Shown piece after piece: positions 37,057 to 48,932 of a DNA stretch of 64,000 nucleotides. Both the position numbers and the translations under genes were made by a program. The notes below the pieces were generated by a model. It searched no databases and was not told the DNA's origin. It worked only from the letters and a program-made list of their open reading frames with translations. This DNA is from Lyophyllum atratum (Eukaryota; Basidiomycota; Agaricomycetes; Agaricales; Lyophyllaceae), in NCBI GenBank assembly GCA_014905825.1, contig JACGCN010000058.1, positions 1 through 64,000 on the forward strand, read 5' to 3'. Each line of letters begins with the position of its first letter. Positions within the stretch are counted from its first letter, which is position 1.

Positions 37057-39012
37057 ATGGCTGCAGCTGCATTGAAGCCCTTCCTTAGTTGGTTCCAGGA
37101 TAATAATGGTTCTTTCGACGTGGACTCGCTGGGATTCGTGACTTTTCCTGATTCGGAGGGTGGACGTGGCGTCGTCGCGTTGAAGGACATTCCAGTAAGC
37201 CTCTAAGCCTCTATCGATTTGAAGACCACTCCAGCTGATAGAAACAGGAAGGACATATCCTCTTTACCATCCCGCGATCTCTAACATTGTCTACCCGAAC
37301 CTCTTCACTTCCGTCGCGTTTTGGGCCTGAAGCATGGAAAAACATGAAGTTAGACCAGGGATGGACAGGTCTAATTTTGTGTATGATGTGGGAGACGGCA
37401 GGGGGTATATCGTCCAAATGGTCGGAATATTTTGGTGTGTCCGCCCACCGCTGTGCCTAACGAGCGACGATTGAAATGGATCGCTCCAGCCACCCTTCCC
37501 ACTAACTTTCACACTCCAATGTTTTGGAATGAGGATGATCTAGCAGAACTGAACGGTACATCAGTGGTAGGTCTGTTCATGAAGTCGTTTCTCCTGTGCG
37601 TCCGTGTAATTAAACTTCAATACCTGTGTAGCAAAACTAGGCCGCGAAGAAGCTGAACTGTCATATACGACGAAGCTGCTGCCTGCCATACGGGTACGTC
37701 GTCTACCGCATGCACTGAATGAGGCTTAGCTCAAGATGACACCGGTACAGAGCCGACCGGATATCTTTCCCCCTGAAAAGGTTGAGCATTATTCTTTGGA
37801 GAACTATCACCTCATGGGTAGCCGAATACTGTCGCGCAGCTTCACTGTGGAAAAATGGGACACGGGAGAAGGAGAAGACGACCTAGATGCTCCTACAAAT
37901 AGCCGTTCAGACGAAATGGACGTGGACTCCCCTGACGGACCAGAAGTTTCAGACGGAAATATCGACCAGTCGTTTGAGTCGCGCCATAGTGAGGCGGAAG
38001 AGGAAGAAGATGAAGATGAAAACGATTCTTCTGATACGGCCATGGTCCCCATGGCTGATATGCTAAACGCGAGATATGGATCAGAAAACGTAGGCTATCG
38101 CATCCGACGGTCGCCTTATTTCGGTCTGAACCTTGCAACCCTTTTTCCATAGGCAAAGTTATTTGACGAGGAGCACGAGCTCAGGATGGTCTCCACCAAG
38201 CCTATCAAAGCGGGGGAACAAATCGTAATGATCCCATTATTACTCTCTGCCTTCACCTACAGCATTACTGACCTCTTGGCAGTGGAATACCTATGGGGAT
38301 CTACCAAACTCAGAGCTTCTTCGGCGGTACGGCCACGTCGATCTGTTGCCTTTGCCCCAAGGTGGAACTGGCAGTCCGGGAGATGTAGTTGAAATCAATG
38401 CCGATATCGCTGTCTCCGCCACCACGCCAAGATCACCGTCACTGTCCTCGGAATCCTTGAAAGAAAGGATCGACTGGTGGCTCGACAATGGTGGTGATGA
38501 GTAAGAGCATTACTCTCTGTCGTCTGCCATTCTTCTGACTCCTTTCCGATCGTAGCATTTTTGTGCTTGAATCTGATCTCGAATTACCCGAGCCATTAAT
38601 TTCATTCGTACGCCTCCTTCTCCTAAGCGAAGGTGATTGGGAAACCGCAAGAACGAAAGGTAAACCGCCCAAGCCCAAGGTGGATATCGAGACCCTAAAC
38701 ACAGTCTACGACGTGTTGGAGACTCGACTGAAAGCTTACCCGACGACTTTGCAGGTCTGTGGCAGTCTGTATACCTTGGATCGTTATTAATTTCTGCCTT
38801 CGTGTCGCCAGGAGGATGAGAGCAAGCTGCCTGAGCAGTTGTCGGCCAACAAAAGACATGCGATCATCGTCCGAATGGGCGAGAAGCGAATACTTAACGA
38901 GGCGTTGAATAAAATTCGTGATCTTCAAGCCAAAGATAATGATAGTAAGAGCAAAAACAAGAGGAAAGGGGGTGCTGGGGAATCGAGGCCGCAGAAGAGA
39001 CCAAGGAAGTAG
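37057..39012 (+). CDS. RKM4: SET-domain protein lysine methyltransferase (Rkm4/SETD6 type)
   Basis: A class VII SET methyltransferase; yeast Rkm4 methylates ribosomal protein Rpl42, human SETD6 methylates other targets. The start is MAAAALKPFLSWFQ, with the FLSW block typical for this group. The split SET domain follows: FVTFPDSEGGRGVVALKDIP, EGHILFTIPRSLTL, WTGLILCMMWE, then an I-SET region with RPDIFPPEKVEHYSLENYHL, a strongly acidic insertion at about 37860-38035, MVPMADMLNARYGSENV (the family usually has ADMLNH; the His is Ala-Arg here), MVSTKPIKAGEQI, and the NTYGDLPNSELLRRYGHVD block. The Rubisco-LSMT substrate-binding helices follow, and a basic end KRKGGAGESRPQKRPRK looks like a nuclear signal. 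Stop at 39010-39012. About nine exons. Confidence 0.9.
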
Positions 39013-39228
39013 GGTTTTTCTTCCCTCATCAGAGAATATACTTATTGCTCGAGTGTGTTTGACTCTCGTAAATTCGCAACGGGTCCTTGTTAATATTATA
39101 TGGCAAGTTAGTTGTTGCTGGTGCAGGCGGGGCGGGATGGCGGTGTCTGGGGTCCGTGGTTCGGCGATCAGGATACTTCACTTTCCCGGACCTTTTCAGT
39201 CATCAACCACTACATAGGAGCCTATGCC

Positions 39229-40627
39229 ATGTCCACAGAGTATGGCTACAGGCCTTCATCTATAACCAGCAATACCCTCGACCTACTTACGCTTAATCCA
39301 TTCTCAGAAGAGGATGTATCGCCCATGGCCCCAGAGGCCCTGCCTTACGAGGATGAAGAGACTCGACTAGATAATTCGAGCTTAAGGCGACGATCGCTAG
39401 ACACGAGGAAGGAAACGAAATCTATATCTTTTGGAAAGCATACCCGTTCTCGGACAGAATTTGACACCCGTATAAGCGAGAATGGCGTGCATCCACTTCG
39501 CAGTGCTGGACTAGCCCCAGGACCAAGTGACGCGGGTATTACAAGGCCCCATCTTTTTCGCGTACTCAATGAGGGCACGCTGGTGGATGCCCCGCCGGTC
39601 GAGATAGGCCAGGCGACTGCTCCAGCGGTAGAAGAACGAGATGTTCTAGTGCACGAGGTGTGTGTGTCGCGCCTTTTCCGTCTCCCGCGTGATTAATCAT
39701 TGTCTGCAGGTAATATCTGGGGATTCCTTGGCTGGTGTTTCACTGAAATATGGTATCGCCATGGCCGATTTACGGCGAGCCAACCACCTATGGGCATCCG
39801 ACTCGATTCACTTACGCACCGAACTATATATCCCCGTTGATAAGGCATCTCGTCTAAAGCCAATCCCCACCGACCATTTGATATCCATTACTCCCGGCGA
39901 GGAAATTCTAGATCCCATGGATTCGTTCCGTGTTCATCTGGAAGCGCAAGATTCCAATTCTCCTCGACGGCCATCTGATGCGGAAACGATCCGACGCGTG
40001 CCCGCTTCCTATCTTTCTTTTTTCCCTCCCCCCTCGGTCAATAAATCCACTATGCAGTCACTGCCGTCTCAGGAGCATTCACATACATCAAATGCGAATT
40101 CTCACAACACTCGTTATACTTCGTCACCCTCAAACTCCCTCACCTCGCTCCTCACTTCGCTTCCTATTGCTGCCTCTACACGGGATATCATAATCGCCAG
40201 GTTGTCTTTCGATAGTGTCAGCTCGAGCTATAGTGACAGAGAGGAGGAAGCGAACTCTCACGAACTGGACGACGTGAGGCATGCAACATCCAGCAATTTC
40301 CACAGCTTACGCGACGAGGCCGATGACTATGCCTCTTTAATTACTCCAAAGGCAAGCCAACGGACTCCCCGTATTGATGCACCTACAGTAACACCGCAAT
40401 CCCCCCCACCGGTGTTGCGTTCCCAGACGCATGTACGCCATATGTCTAGTTCGCCCCAGTCATATATACCCTCTCATCCTCAAATCCGCACCATGCAAAT
40501 GGAGCCGTCTCCCACGATGCAACTACCGCCCTTGAAGGGCGCTTTTTCCTTGTCGAAGGGAAAGAAGGCGCGGGCAAACCTAGTCGACGTTGACTTCGAG
40601 CTGGAGAACACTGGCGGCGCTGCGTAG
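39229..40627 (+). CDS. LysM-domain protein without signal peptide
   Basis: Two exons (39229-39657 and 39710-40627) encode 448 residues. The start MSTEYGYRPSSITSNTLDLL has no signal sequence or membrane segment. One LysM domain sits at about residues 141-185: VHEVISGDSLAGVSLKYGIA, MADLRRANHLWASDSIHLRT, ELYIPV. The rest is Ser/Pro/Thr-rich and probably disordered, ending NLVDVDFELENTGG. It resembles intracellular LYSMD-type proteins rather than secreted chitin-binding effectors. The role is unknown; membrane trafficking or TLDc-like partners are only speculation. The frame continues upstream of the chosen Met to 39112, so an earlier start cannot be excluded. Confidence 0.88.
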
Positions 40628-43063
40628 GAACTTCTCCGAACAGCGACTCCATCCTCCCATGCGGTCGTCCGCCCGGTGCTCTACGTCTAGACTAGCACCC
40701 CCACGATATCCGGGAAGGGTTATGGATGGCTATGAGGTATAGTCGGCCCTTCGTTTACAAGACGCTGAACAATTCTAATGAATGGGTGTCCATTTTCCTG
40801 GTAACAGGCCGTTGCCATTTCTACTCCGGTCTTTCAGCCACTGTAGACAGTGCTCCGTAACGTCACTGGTCATTACACGGATGAGCAACATCACCACCCC
40901 GCCCCCCACATCCCTTGAACTAGGCCATCGGCATCGGTTTGCCGCCCTGAAGGGGGTGACTTGTATCCAGACATAGCGTGATACATACTATGGTGATTCT
41001 GATGGAGGGATGTGATGGAATATATCCTCCGGCATGGAGAGACCACTTGTTCGGATCTTTATCGCTGTCTTCGCTATCCGTCATCGACGCTCAAGCCTGA
41101 GGCCTGAGACTTGACGTTTGTATTTCTGTCATGACCCACACGATCTCTCTCAGGAGAACACAACGGGTTCACATACGATGGAGCTCTGCTTCTGGTGCCT
41201 TCGACTGTTCTCGATGCAGGGTATATACTCTCATCAGGATCCTAGTACAAACGACCGTGTCAACAATTGCACATGGGTTTCGGACGACGATGCCAGGGCC
41301 AAAGCTTCCGCTGAAATGTCAAGATGCCAGTGGCTTCTTGTGGGATGGTTTGGAAAGCCAGCGCATGCGCAGTTAGCTCGGTAAAGATGCTCCCACTTGG
41401 AACCTAGAAGCAGAGATGAGCCTTTGGCTCTGTCTTCTTTCATACGAGCTAATGCATTGACGGAAGTTCCCCGTGTGGGTACATGTCATTCATGTGCTTG
41501 GATTGTTAGAGATCAGAAAGTGTGTACTTTTGACAGTCTTCTTCTCATGTCTTTCGGCGGCGTAAATTTCGGTTTCGCATGATGACAGCAGCTCAACGCG
41601 CACTGTGCATGTCTGGTTCTCTGCGCGAAGTATGAGTTCCTTGCACCCGGCTGCCTAGCCGGTATCCTCCCTCCAGTCGAAGACTTTCCGACCTGACAAT
41701 TCATCCAGACGGAATGGCCGCATCAACACCTAGCGCTTGACCATGAACAGCGCCATAGCCTCTAGTTTTCCGACGTACCTCCGAACAAGGACATTGGCGT
41801 CATATTGCTTTCCAGCGCTCTTCGTTCCTAGGTCCGAGTATGATTGGAACGTGCGCTGAACTCCTTATCAATACGTCAATGGATCGTGGATCGTCCATAG
41901 CCCGCAGCAAACGCCCCCATAGACTGTCGACTGTTTCGATGACGATGACAACAATGGGTTGTCGTCTTTCACCTCCCTGTGACCTCACTTCCCCCGCCCC
42001 CAACTCTCAGCACTACTGGCAACTACATCGGTCCATGGACGCCCGCTAATGTCATGGGCATCCTCGCTGTTATGACGCTCCCATTTGCGACAGTACCGTT
42101 GATTTGTATAGAGTTCGTCCTCTGATACCGATAGGCACAAGGTGATCGCATGGGTGGCGCCGAATACTGATTCCATGATTCCATGCAACTCAGGACCCAT
42201 CGCCACACAGTGTATTGCCCTCGGCATTGGTTCATCCAACATCAATCTTTTCGAAAACAGCATTCGCAACTGGCTTTGGCAGGTTTCTGACCAGGCGCTG
42301 TCGGGTTTTCGCGAGATCTTAGGTTGGTGCCCGGGTATGGCAATATGCGTGATTGAATCCATCTGTTCTTTTGCGACCGTCGTTTCATTCAGGGAAAAGG
42401 TTTCAGTTGTCCAAGCCCAGCGTCCTACTTATGCGAGTTTCTATCATTGTTATGATCAAAATGTCAATCCAATTCCTTTTTCCTTTCAGCAATTCCTGCT
42501 TATTCGCAGGTCTCCTATCAAGGACATGGAGCAACACTGCTCCATGTTGGGGAACTTGGGTCGGAGAAACCCTCAGAAAATTTGTCTGCCATCTGTCCCA
42601 GCAATGATCGGTTTCTACCATGTTGATTGTTCACGCTTCAGGCGTTTACCTCCCCGAGGGAGCGGTTGAGTCGCTACTGTTACCACTCCACGACTCCGAT
42701 CCTTCGGAGACATGTAGTGAACAAAGAATTGGCCGAGATGATAAACGCTATGAAGTTGTCCCCTACATTCTAAATGTTGTGCGCAGTTTAACTCGCGCCA
42801 ATTTCGACCTCGGCGATGCTAACATCTTCATTGAGCCAGACTCTTGGGTACGTCCACCGCTGACCCTCGTCCATTTCGCTTCCCAAGAACAAAAATGCTC
42901 AGATGCTCAGATGAACCAACGGACCAAATTATGGCTACCCCAAGACCCATCACACGATCTCTTTTCGTCTCATCAGCATAGCCTTAACAAGTTGAGAGAA
43001 TCCGTGATTGAGTATGTACAATTTTAGCACACACTCAGAGCCGGTAACTAGAAGAATACCGGT
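40628..43063. other. 2.4 kb convergent interval, no recognised gene
   Basis: Both neighbours end here. Several longish frames exist on both strands: 42142-42669 + (175 residues), 41985-42362 - (125) and 42620-43027 + (135). The last begins MLIVHASGVYLPEGAVESLL, is free of low complexity and reads like protein, but no family is recognised. A lineage-specific gene with introns on the + strand between about 42140 and 43027 is possible. Confidence 0.3.
42620..43027 (+). CDS. possible unknown protein or final exon
   Basis: A 135-residue open frame with balanced composition (blocks EVVPYILNVVRSLTRANFDL and DANIFIEPDSWVRPPL) and stop at 43025-43027, just outside the GLTP gene on the other strand. 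No motif is recognised; it may be a last exon whose upstream exons lie in 42140-42600, or it may be chance. Confidence 0.22.
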   Translation: MLIVHASGVYLPEGAVESLLLPLHDSDPSETCSEQRIGRDDKRYEVVPYILNVVRSLTRANFDLGDANIFIEPDSWVRPPLTLVHFASQEQKCSDAQMNQRTKLWLPQDPSHDLFSSHQHSLNKLRESVIEYVQF

Positions 43064-43897
43064 CTAGAATCCCTTTGCATGACTGCCCTTTTCATAGAAT
43101 GCTTCCATCCGCGATATAATAGCAGCCAATGCTACCAACCACCGGTCCAACTCCTCGTTGAGTTTCTCTTGCGATGCAGGGGCACCTCCAGCTGGATCAG
43201 CTGCGAGTTTGGTATAGAAGTCAGCGCGGTAAGGGCAGGCCTTCATAGCCACCTGTTTGCCGGGGTGGACTTAGTGATAATCCAAGAAATCGAAAGGAGA
43301 AACTAACGGAGAATATTCCTTTGACCACGAAATTATGGAATTTTTTCAAGGTTCCTTCGTATGACTTCGTAAATGCGGCGGCCAACTCTTCCGATTGGTT
43401 GGCCTGCGAATTCTGCAGGGCCTTACAGGTGAAAGATAGACCACGGAGAAGCCAAAGGAGGCCTTCAGTTGCCGTACGCTTCTTTTCCGTCTTCTCGTTC
43501 TCAACAAGTTCCTCGAGAGTAGCTGATTGAGCGGGCACTGCATCATATCGTGCGCGTACTTTCTAATGATAGAAGTTTCGGTATGTAGCTTGAGAGGGGT
43601 CGGGAACGGATCTTACCGCGATGTTACCCTTCAGGTCACTCTGTACCATAGAGAAAGCAGCAGATCCGAGAAGATCTGGGAATGGCAAAAGAATTAGGTA
43701 AATCTTCCCAACTTGATACCATTGCCAGGACGTACCGAAGAGGCCGACAAGGCCTTGTGCGGCTTCCAAAAATGCAAGTGTGTCAACGCCAGCGTCGGTG
43801 ATGGGAACATCTGCAAAAGACTGACAGAATCCAATTCATCTCAGCTAAATGCATCACTGGGACACCTTACTTTGACGGTATCAAGGTATGGCGCCAT
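43064..43897 (-). CDS. Glycolipid transfer protein (GLTP fold)
   Basis: A soluble lipid-transfer protein that moves glycosphingolipids between membranes. From MAPYLDTVK, spliced to SFADVPITDAGVDTLAFLEA, it reads DLLGSAAFSMVQSDLKGNIA with the sugar-head-group residues D-x3-N-x2-K (completed to KVR over the next intron), TEGLLWLLRGLSFTCKAL with the stacking Trp, KKFHNFVVKGIF with the conserved His, then CPYRADFYTKLA and an end helix ISRMEAFYEKGSHAKGF. Stop at 43064. Five exons and about 205 residues, as in fungal HET-C2-like proteins. It starts 167 bp from the divergent methionine sulfoxide reductase gene. Confidence 0.92.
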
Positions 43898-44064
43898 GGT
43901 TGTACGTGGTGGTGGGGAAGGAGACTTGGAAGCAACAGTTGCGATCATGATCATTCTGCCGCCGATCTCTGATGATCATCTAATCTATGATCTTATCTGT
44001 TAACTATGGAAGGGCCGATCATGAAGCACTGTAAAACAGTTTTCTCCCAGCGGCAACGTCAAGC

Positions 44065-44854
44065 ATGCCCCATGCTGATTCCTCGTTGATACCTCAGAGG
44101 TGTGTAAGAAATCCATCCATCTTTTGTCCTACTCATTCTGAGGCCGGTTGAAGCATAACGACTAAAACGGAGTTCTGGGAACATGTCTACAGTCAGCTGG
44201 AGCTGCTATTAGATGGGCAACGCAACTGGGTAAATCTCTTCGACAATATCAACGGAAATCTTGATAGACGTCATTATAAAGGTTACAAATACCGCGAACG
44301 CATCTTCTTTAATTTTCAATTCCCTCTTAGCTTTCCCTGCATTTTTTGGACCGGATGAAAACAAAGCGGTGAACTGGTGTGGTATGTTCATCACATTTTT
44401 GTGGTCGTCGCTGTCAGTTGGGACCCACAAGTATTGAATGGCTTCATTTTTAGGTTTCTATGTTGTTTCACATCTTTTCCCTGCTCCACGCGGTGCAACA
44501 GCAGCCGCTTCCGTGGACGATAACAAAAGATTACTGCTAGGCCCATTCTGCGGGAAGCCAGCTTGTCAGTTCATCAACGTCTACCCTAAGCCAAGGGGCG
44601 TCTGCGCAGAAGCTTTCAACCAGCGACGGACAGTGATAGTGCCCGATGTTGATATTTATCCCGGGCATATCGCTTGCGACGGAGAGACGAAAAGCGAGAT
44701 CGTCTGTCCCCTTATTATCAAACATGAAGAAGGGACGGAAGAAACGGTTGGCGTCTTGGACTTGGACTGTTTGGCGGTGGGAGGTTTCAACGCTGATGAC
44801 GAGATTGGCTTGAACAGGATATCAAACCTGGTGGTCAATGCCTGTGACTGGTAG
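44065..44854 (+). CDS. Free methionine-R-sulfoxide reductase (GAF domain)
   Basis: This enzyme (fRMsr; yeast YKL069W, bacterial MsrC) reduces free methionine-R-sulfoxide with thioredoxin in the cytosol. Exons give MPHADSSLIPQ, then TKTEFWEHVYSQLELLLDGQ and RNW; VTNTANASSLIFNSLLAFPA and FFGPDENKAVNWCG; and FYVVSHLFPAPRG onwards. The GAF pocket and catalytic cysteines are visible in LLLGPFCGKPAC and PKPRGVCAEAF, followed by VIVPDVDIYPGHIACD, KSEIVCPLI, GVLDLDCLAV and FNADDEIGLNRI. Stop at 44852-44854. Four exons, about 190 residues. It ends only 54 bp from the end of the cysteinyl-tRNA synthetase gene on the other strand. Confidence 0.92.
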
Positions 44855-44908
44855 ATCATCATGAGTCGGTCAAACGTCAAATGATCATTAGCAATAGCAG
44901 GACTAAGA

Positions 44909-47900
44909 CTATTCGGGTTGTTCCCTTTTCCAGACCAAATAATCTTCGTGTAACTTCTTCTGAGCCATGAAGTCTTTCTGTACTTTCTTGCCCGCATTCT
45001 TGCTTAGCTCCTTGCCGTCCCCGTCGGTGAGGGGGATCCCGTCATCACTCCAGGAGCTGTATGTGCCTTCCGCAACATTTGGAGGCTTGAACATTTGCTC
45101 TGGAGGCACGCGTCCCTTCTCCAGCTTCTGTTGGCGCTTGAGGCGCTCGGCTTCCACCGAAGCGGCCTTCTTCGCAGCTTTGGCCTCGGCCTGAGCCCGC
45201 TTCTCGTCGCGGGCCTTCATTAGTTCCGCTGGAGGCGCAAGTTTCACGAGAGCCTTTCCATCTGCCAGATAACTGTGAATAGACAGTATTAAGGACAATG
45301 AGCCACGGCACTTGCCTTCCTGATCATCCAAAGCGACGCCAAGAGGAATCAGATCGACGTCGCGGAGTTTATCACAAAGGGCCAGGATGTCCTTGAGCGC
45401 AGACTCATTTTTATCCATCGCAAGACGTCGCACACTGTCCCGGAAAGATGATAGTTGCCGGAGATAGGGCATCAGGACTTCTTCCCGCTGTGTTGTCATG
45501 GGTGAGAATGGGAAAGTCTGCTTGTGAAAATAAGACACCAACGTTAACACTTCCGCCCTCCTGATCATCCTGTCCCCATCCAATTTCCGTGTTATCACCT
45601 TCCCCAAGACCGAACATGCGGAGCATTTGGCCGATCCAGCGTGCCACATTCTCCACGGCGCTAACATTTAGGTTCTTGCCACGAGAATTGATGTACACAT
45701 TGGTTTTGGAAACAAGTTCCCGCAGGACGTCGAGCGCGCCCGGAGTATTAAACGAATCACAAAGCGCGGCTCGGAAATTCGCCTTGCTTTCATGTAAACT
45801 GAAGTATATTGAACGTTGAGTGTCAAGATATGAAAATTGTTTTTTTGCCAGCAACATACCTCGACGTCAATTCCATCTCCGGTGTCTCATAATGATGCCG
45901 GCCATCGGATTTTGTAAAGTCAGCGCTGGCCTGGTTGACAAGGGCTTTGACGACAGCGAAAAAGTTCTGACGTTCGAAGAGCACAAAATTAGGCCCAATG
46001 CAGCGGTGAAAGCAAGGGAACAAGACTTGCATTCAACGTAAGTTCAATATTACGAACTTCGCCTGTCATCAAAGATTCCGCGAAATCGACTTTGGCGTTC
46101 CACAGCTGCGTCAGGAAAGCAAGCCGTAGTTGTCGGGCAGTGTGCTTTTCTAGGATGTCCTATACAAAAATTGTCAACATATAAGCAAAATCGGGCTAGT
46201 TCACTGACGTCGATCGTGATGAAATTTTTGAGGGACTTGCTCATTTTGAGTCCCTCGATATGCAAGTGACCAGTATGAATAAAGTAGTTGACCCATGGTC
46301 CGCAATTATGATAAGCCTGGGCACACACGGGTCAATGAATTCCTTGTCATGCGGGGTAAGCGTACCTCTGACTGGGCCATTTCGTTGTCATGATGAGGGA
46401 AAGCTAAATCGATGCCTCCCGAGTGTATGTCCATGTTGTCGCCAAGGATAGCACTCGCCATAACAGAGCATTCTATGTGCCATCCTGGTCTGCCTGGGCC
46501 CCAGGGTGACGGCCAGGAGGGCTCTCCAGGTCTAGATGCTTTCCACAAAGCAAAGTCAGAGGCCGACCGACTGCCGGTCTTTTTCGAGAGGGCGCCTAGG
46601 TGGCCATGAGTATCGCAGTGGCGGTAGAATGGAAAATGATTTTACCCTCGCCATCTTCCAGAAGTTGTCTGTTCCCTTTACTCCAAGGCTCTATTTTGGC
46701 GTAATCGTGCCCCTCTGCATTGTCAAAGGCTTTGGTATCAAAGTATACACTTCCCTCGGCTTCATACCCGAAGCCGTTGTGAATGATTCTTTCCACGAAT
46801 TCTACGATCTCTGGAACGTACTCCGTAACGCGAGTAAGGGTATCGGGATCGCGCACTCTCAGACGAGCCATGTCATGGAAGAACTTTCCTTCCCAGTGTG
46901 CGGCTAATGATCGAGATATTGCGGGATCGGTCACTGTCGCGCTAAGCTAGACGAAGGAGTTAATATAGGAATATGAGTAGAGTTATATGGTGATATACTT
47001 GTGCATCCAAAGCTTGAACGAGGACATCTTTAGAATCGTCAATCAGTTGATGTGCAGTGTCAGTGCCAGTCTGTCCGCTCTCTAATCGAGATTTGGCAGT
47101 GTGAAGGGCTGCAAAGGCGCGAGTCTATAGAGTGATTGAGTGTACAGAGTTTGAGTATACTGCAGTATGGACGTACCGCGGAGGAGAAATACATGTCGAA
47201 CTTTTCATCCCTCTTCAGGCATTCTTGCTTCCATGCTTTATTCTGCATCAGCTCCGTCAGACGTGGCCATGCACTTTCTTCTTCTCCTTCTGCTGGACGC
47301 TCTACTTCTAATAAACCCTTTCCGACCTTTTCTCGGACAAAAGTTCGCCAAGCAGAGTCCACTCGGCTGATCAAGTCGGACGATAGCGATTTGGTCTCGG
47401 AGCGGAAGTTATCAAATAAGTGGTTTTGACGAGCTCTAATAATGATCTGTGCAAGCTCATCAGCTCATGGAGTGGTGAAGCAATGTTTGCAACGCACCTT
47501 GTCATCGATGTCGGTAATGTTCATCACAAAGTGAACGTCGTATCCGAAGTAGTCTGTCATTATGCGGCGTAGGAAATCTTGAGTGACATAGTTCCTGTGC
47601 AGTGATTGTTAGCGAATACGCAACTGGCATGTTTTCCCCTTCGCGTTACCTGGCATGTCCCATATGCGAGGCATCATAGACCGTAGGACCGCAATTATAC
47701 CATTTGACGTGACGTCCGTTTCTGGGAACAAACTCAGTCTATGTAAATATATAAATCCATGAGTTTTATTAGAAACGAAGAGTAGGCAAGCACTGACTTT
47801 CGTTCGTGTCAATGAATTATATATTTTGAGAGCAGGTTCAGCCGACGCTCTTTCAGGGATGTTCCAAGCAGGTTGCTGGACCGACATGCGTGCGTTACCC

Positions 47901-47980
47901 TGTGCGCCTCGAGCAGAAGTTGTGAAGGATCTCCGTAGATGGATTGTGCGAGAAATAGATAGAACGCGTGCACAGATCAT
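44909..47980 (-). CDS. CRS1: Cysteinyl-tRNA synthetase, cytosolic and probably mitochondrial
   Basis: A class I synthetase that charges tRNA-Cys. After [20 protein letters not shown] comes [20 protein letters not shown] and the HIGH signature ([13 protein letters not shown]). The catalytic domain continues [17 protein letters not shown] and [20 protein letters not shown], then [20 protein letters not shown] (zinc ligands Cys, His, His) and KMSKS in [17 protein letters not shown]. The anticodon-binding DALR-type helices and a charged eukaryotic tail ([20 protein letters not shown] to VWKREQPE) follow; stop at 44909. There are about eleven introns. Two in-frame starts exist: at 47980 ([20 protein letters not shown], Arg/Ser-rich, presequence-like) and at 47887 (MSVQQ). 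Yeast also makes both forms from one gene, so dual targeting by alternative starts is likely here. Confidence 0.94.
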
Positions 47981-48883
47981 GCGTGCTTGACTCTTGAGGA
48001 ATCATTAATTATCAGAGGGTCACGTGTGATTTTTTGTCACACTCGGAGGTGACAACAACGCGAGTCCTCCGAGGATTTGTCCGAAACATCGACCTCATGG
48101 CAACGTTAACTGGAACTGCCTTTCACTGCAAAGCCCTGCTTTATTTCTTCTATGCACCAACCACATGCTCCTCCATGTAATCAGTCTGTTCTACGATTAC
48201 AAAAATATCCATGGACCCGCAGACATAGCCCGCAGGTCACCTCAGTTTCCGCTTCTCGCCTTCGAGAGCTGCGAGCTTCTGTGGCGTTTGGTTCTTTGCC
48301 ATCAAGCGCTGACCCTGTGAACACGGAATCCTCTATTCACAGGGAGTTCCTACTTAGGGCAAATGCTACCCTGGCGCGCGACTTCTACACCGACACGGTC
48401 ATCAGATGACTACTTAGTTCGTCTACACAAACATATCATGGCTATCATGTCTCTAGAATGTTGTTGAGTGAGCATTCTTTCATCTTCACTGAGTCTCATT
48501 ATCCAGGTTGTGTCTGAGTTATGAGCTGATTGATACTGTTGTGATCACAGGCACATTCCCTTTGCGATGACAGACCTCAAGTTCTGGACAACCGTAAAAT
48601 GCACCGTCCGATGTACCCGATTTCATCAACACCTTTCTAGAGAATCAAGTGAACTATTCAATTTGACCCTTTTCGTCTCCTGCGCGCTGATCATGCCCTC
48701 GGCTTAGGCACTCCTCATGGGAATTATTGTTTTGGGCGATCCAACACGCTTCCCCGCTTTCCATCCCCGAGTATCTGTTTGATCCTGTGAAAATCCATGG
48801 CGTTCATTAACCCCTCAACAAGCGCTACATGTGCATCTTGATCTATGATTTAGTCGAACGTTATCTTGCCCCATCAGGCTCGC
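47981..48883. other. upstream region of CRS1, no recognised gene
   Basis: It contains the CRS1 promoter. An 85-residue + frame (48152-48409) shows no motif. The transposon-like element begins just to the right. Confidence 0.4.
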
Positions 48884-48890
48884 GATGACG

Positions 48891-48932
48891 GGGCTTATTC
48901 TAATGAGAAACCCCCCTTCGACAGACTAACCC
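48891..48932 (+). repeat. left terminal inverted repeat
   Basis: About 42 bp, matching the reverse complement of 49607-49648 in most positions, including the first 12 bases and the C6 run. Confidence 0.85.

Noticed and set aside
42142..42669. 175-residue + frame
   Set aside because: It overlaps a frame of similar length on the other strand, and neither has a recognisable domain; kept only as part of the orphan interval.
46560..46660. Apparent stop in the cysteinyl-tRNA synthetase
   Set aside because: A 50-nt GT-AG intron between LLEDGEG and ALSKKTG removes it.
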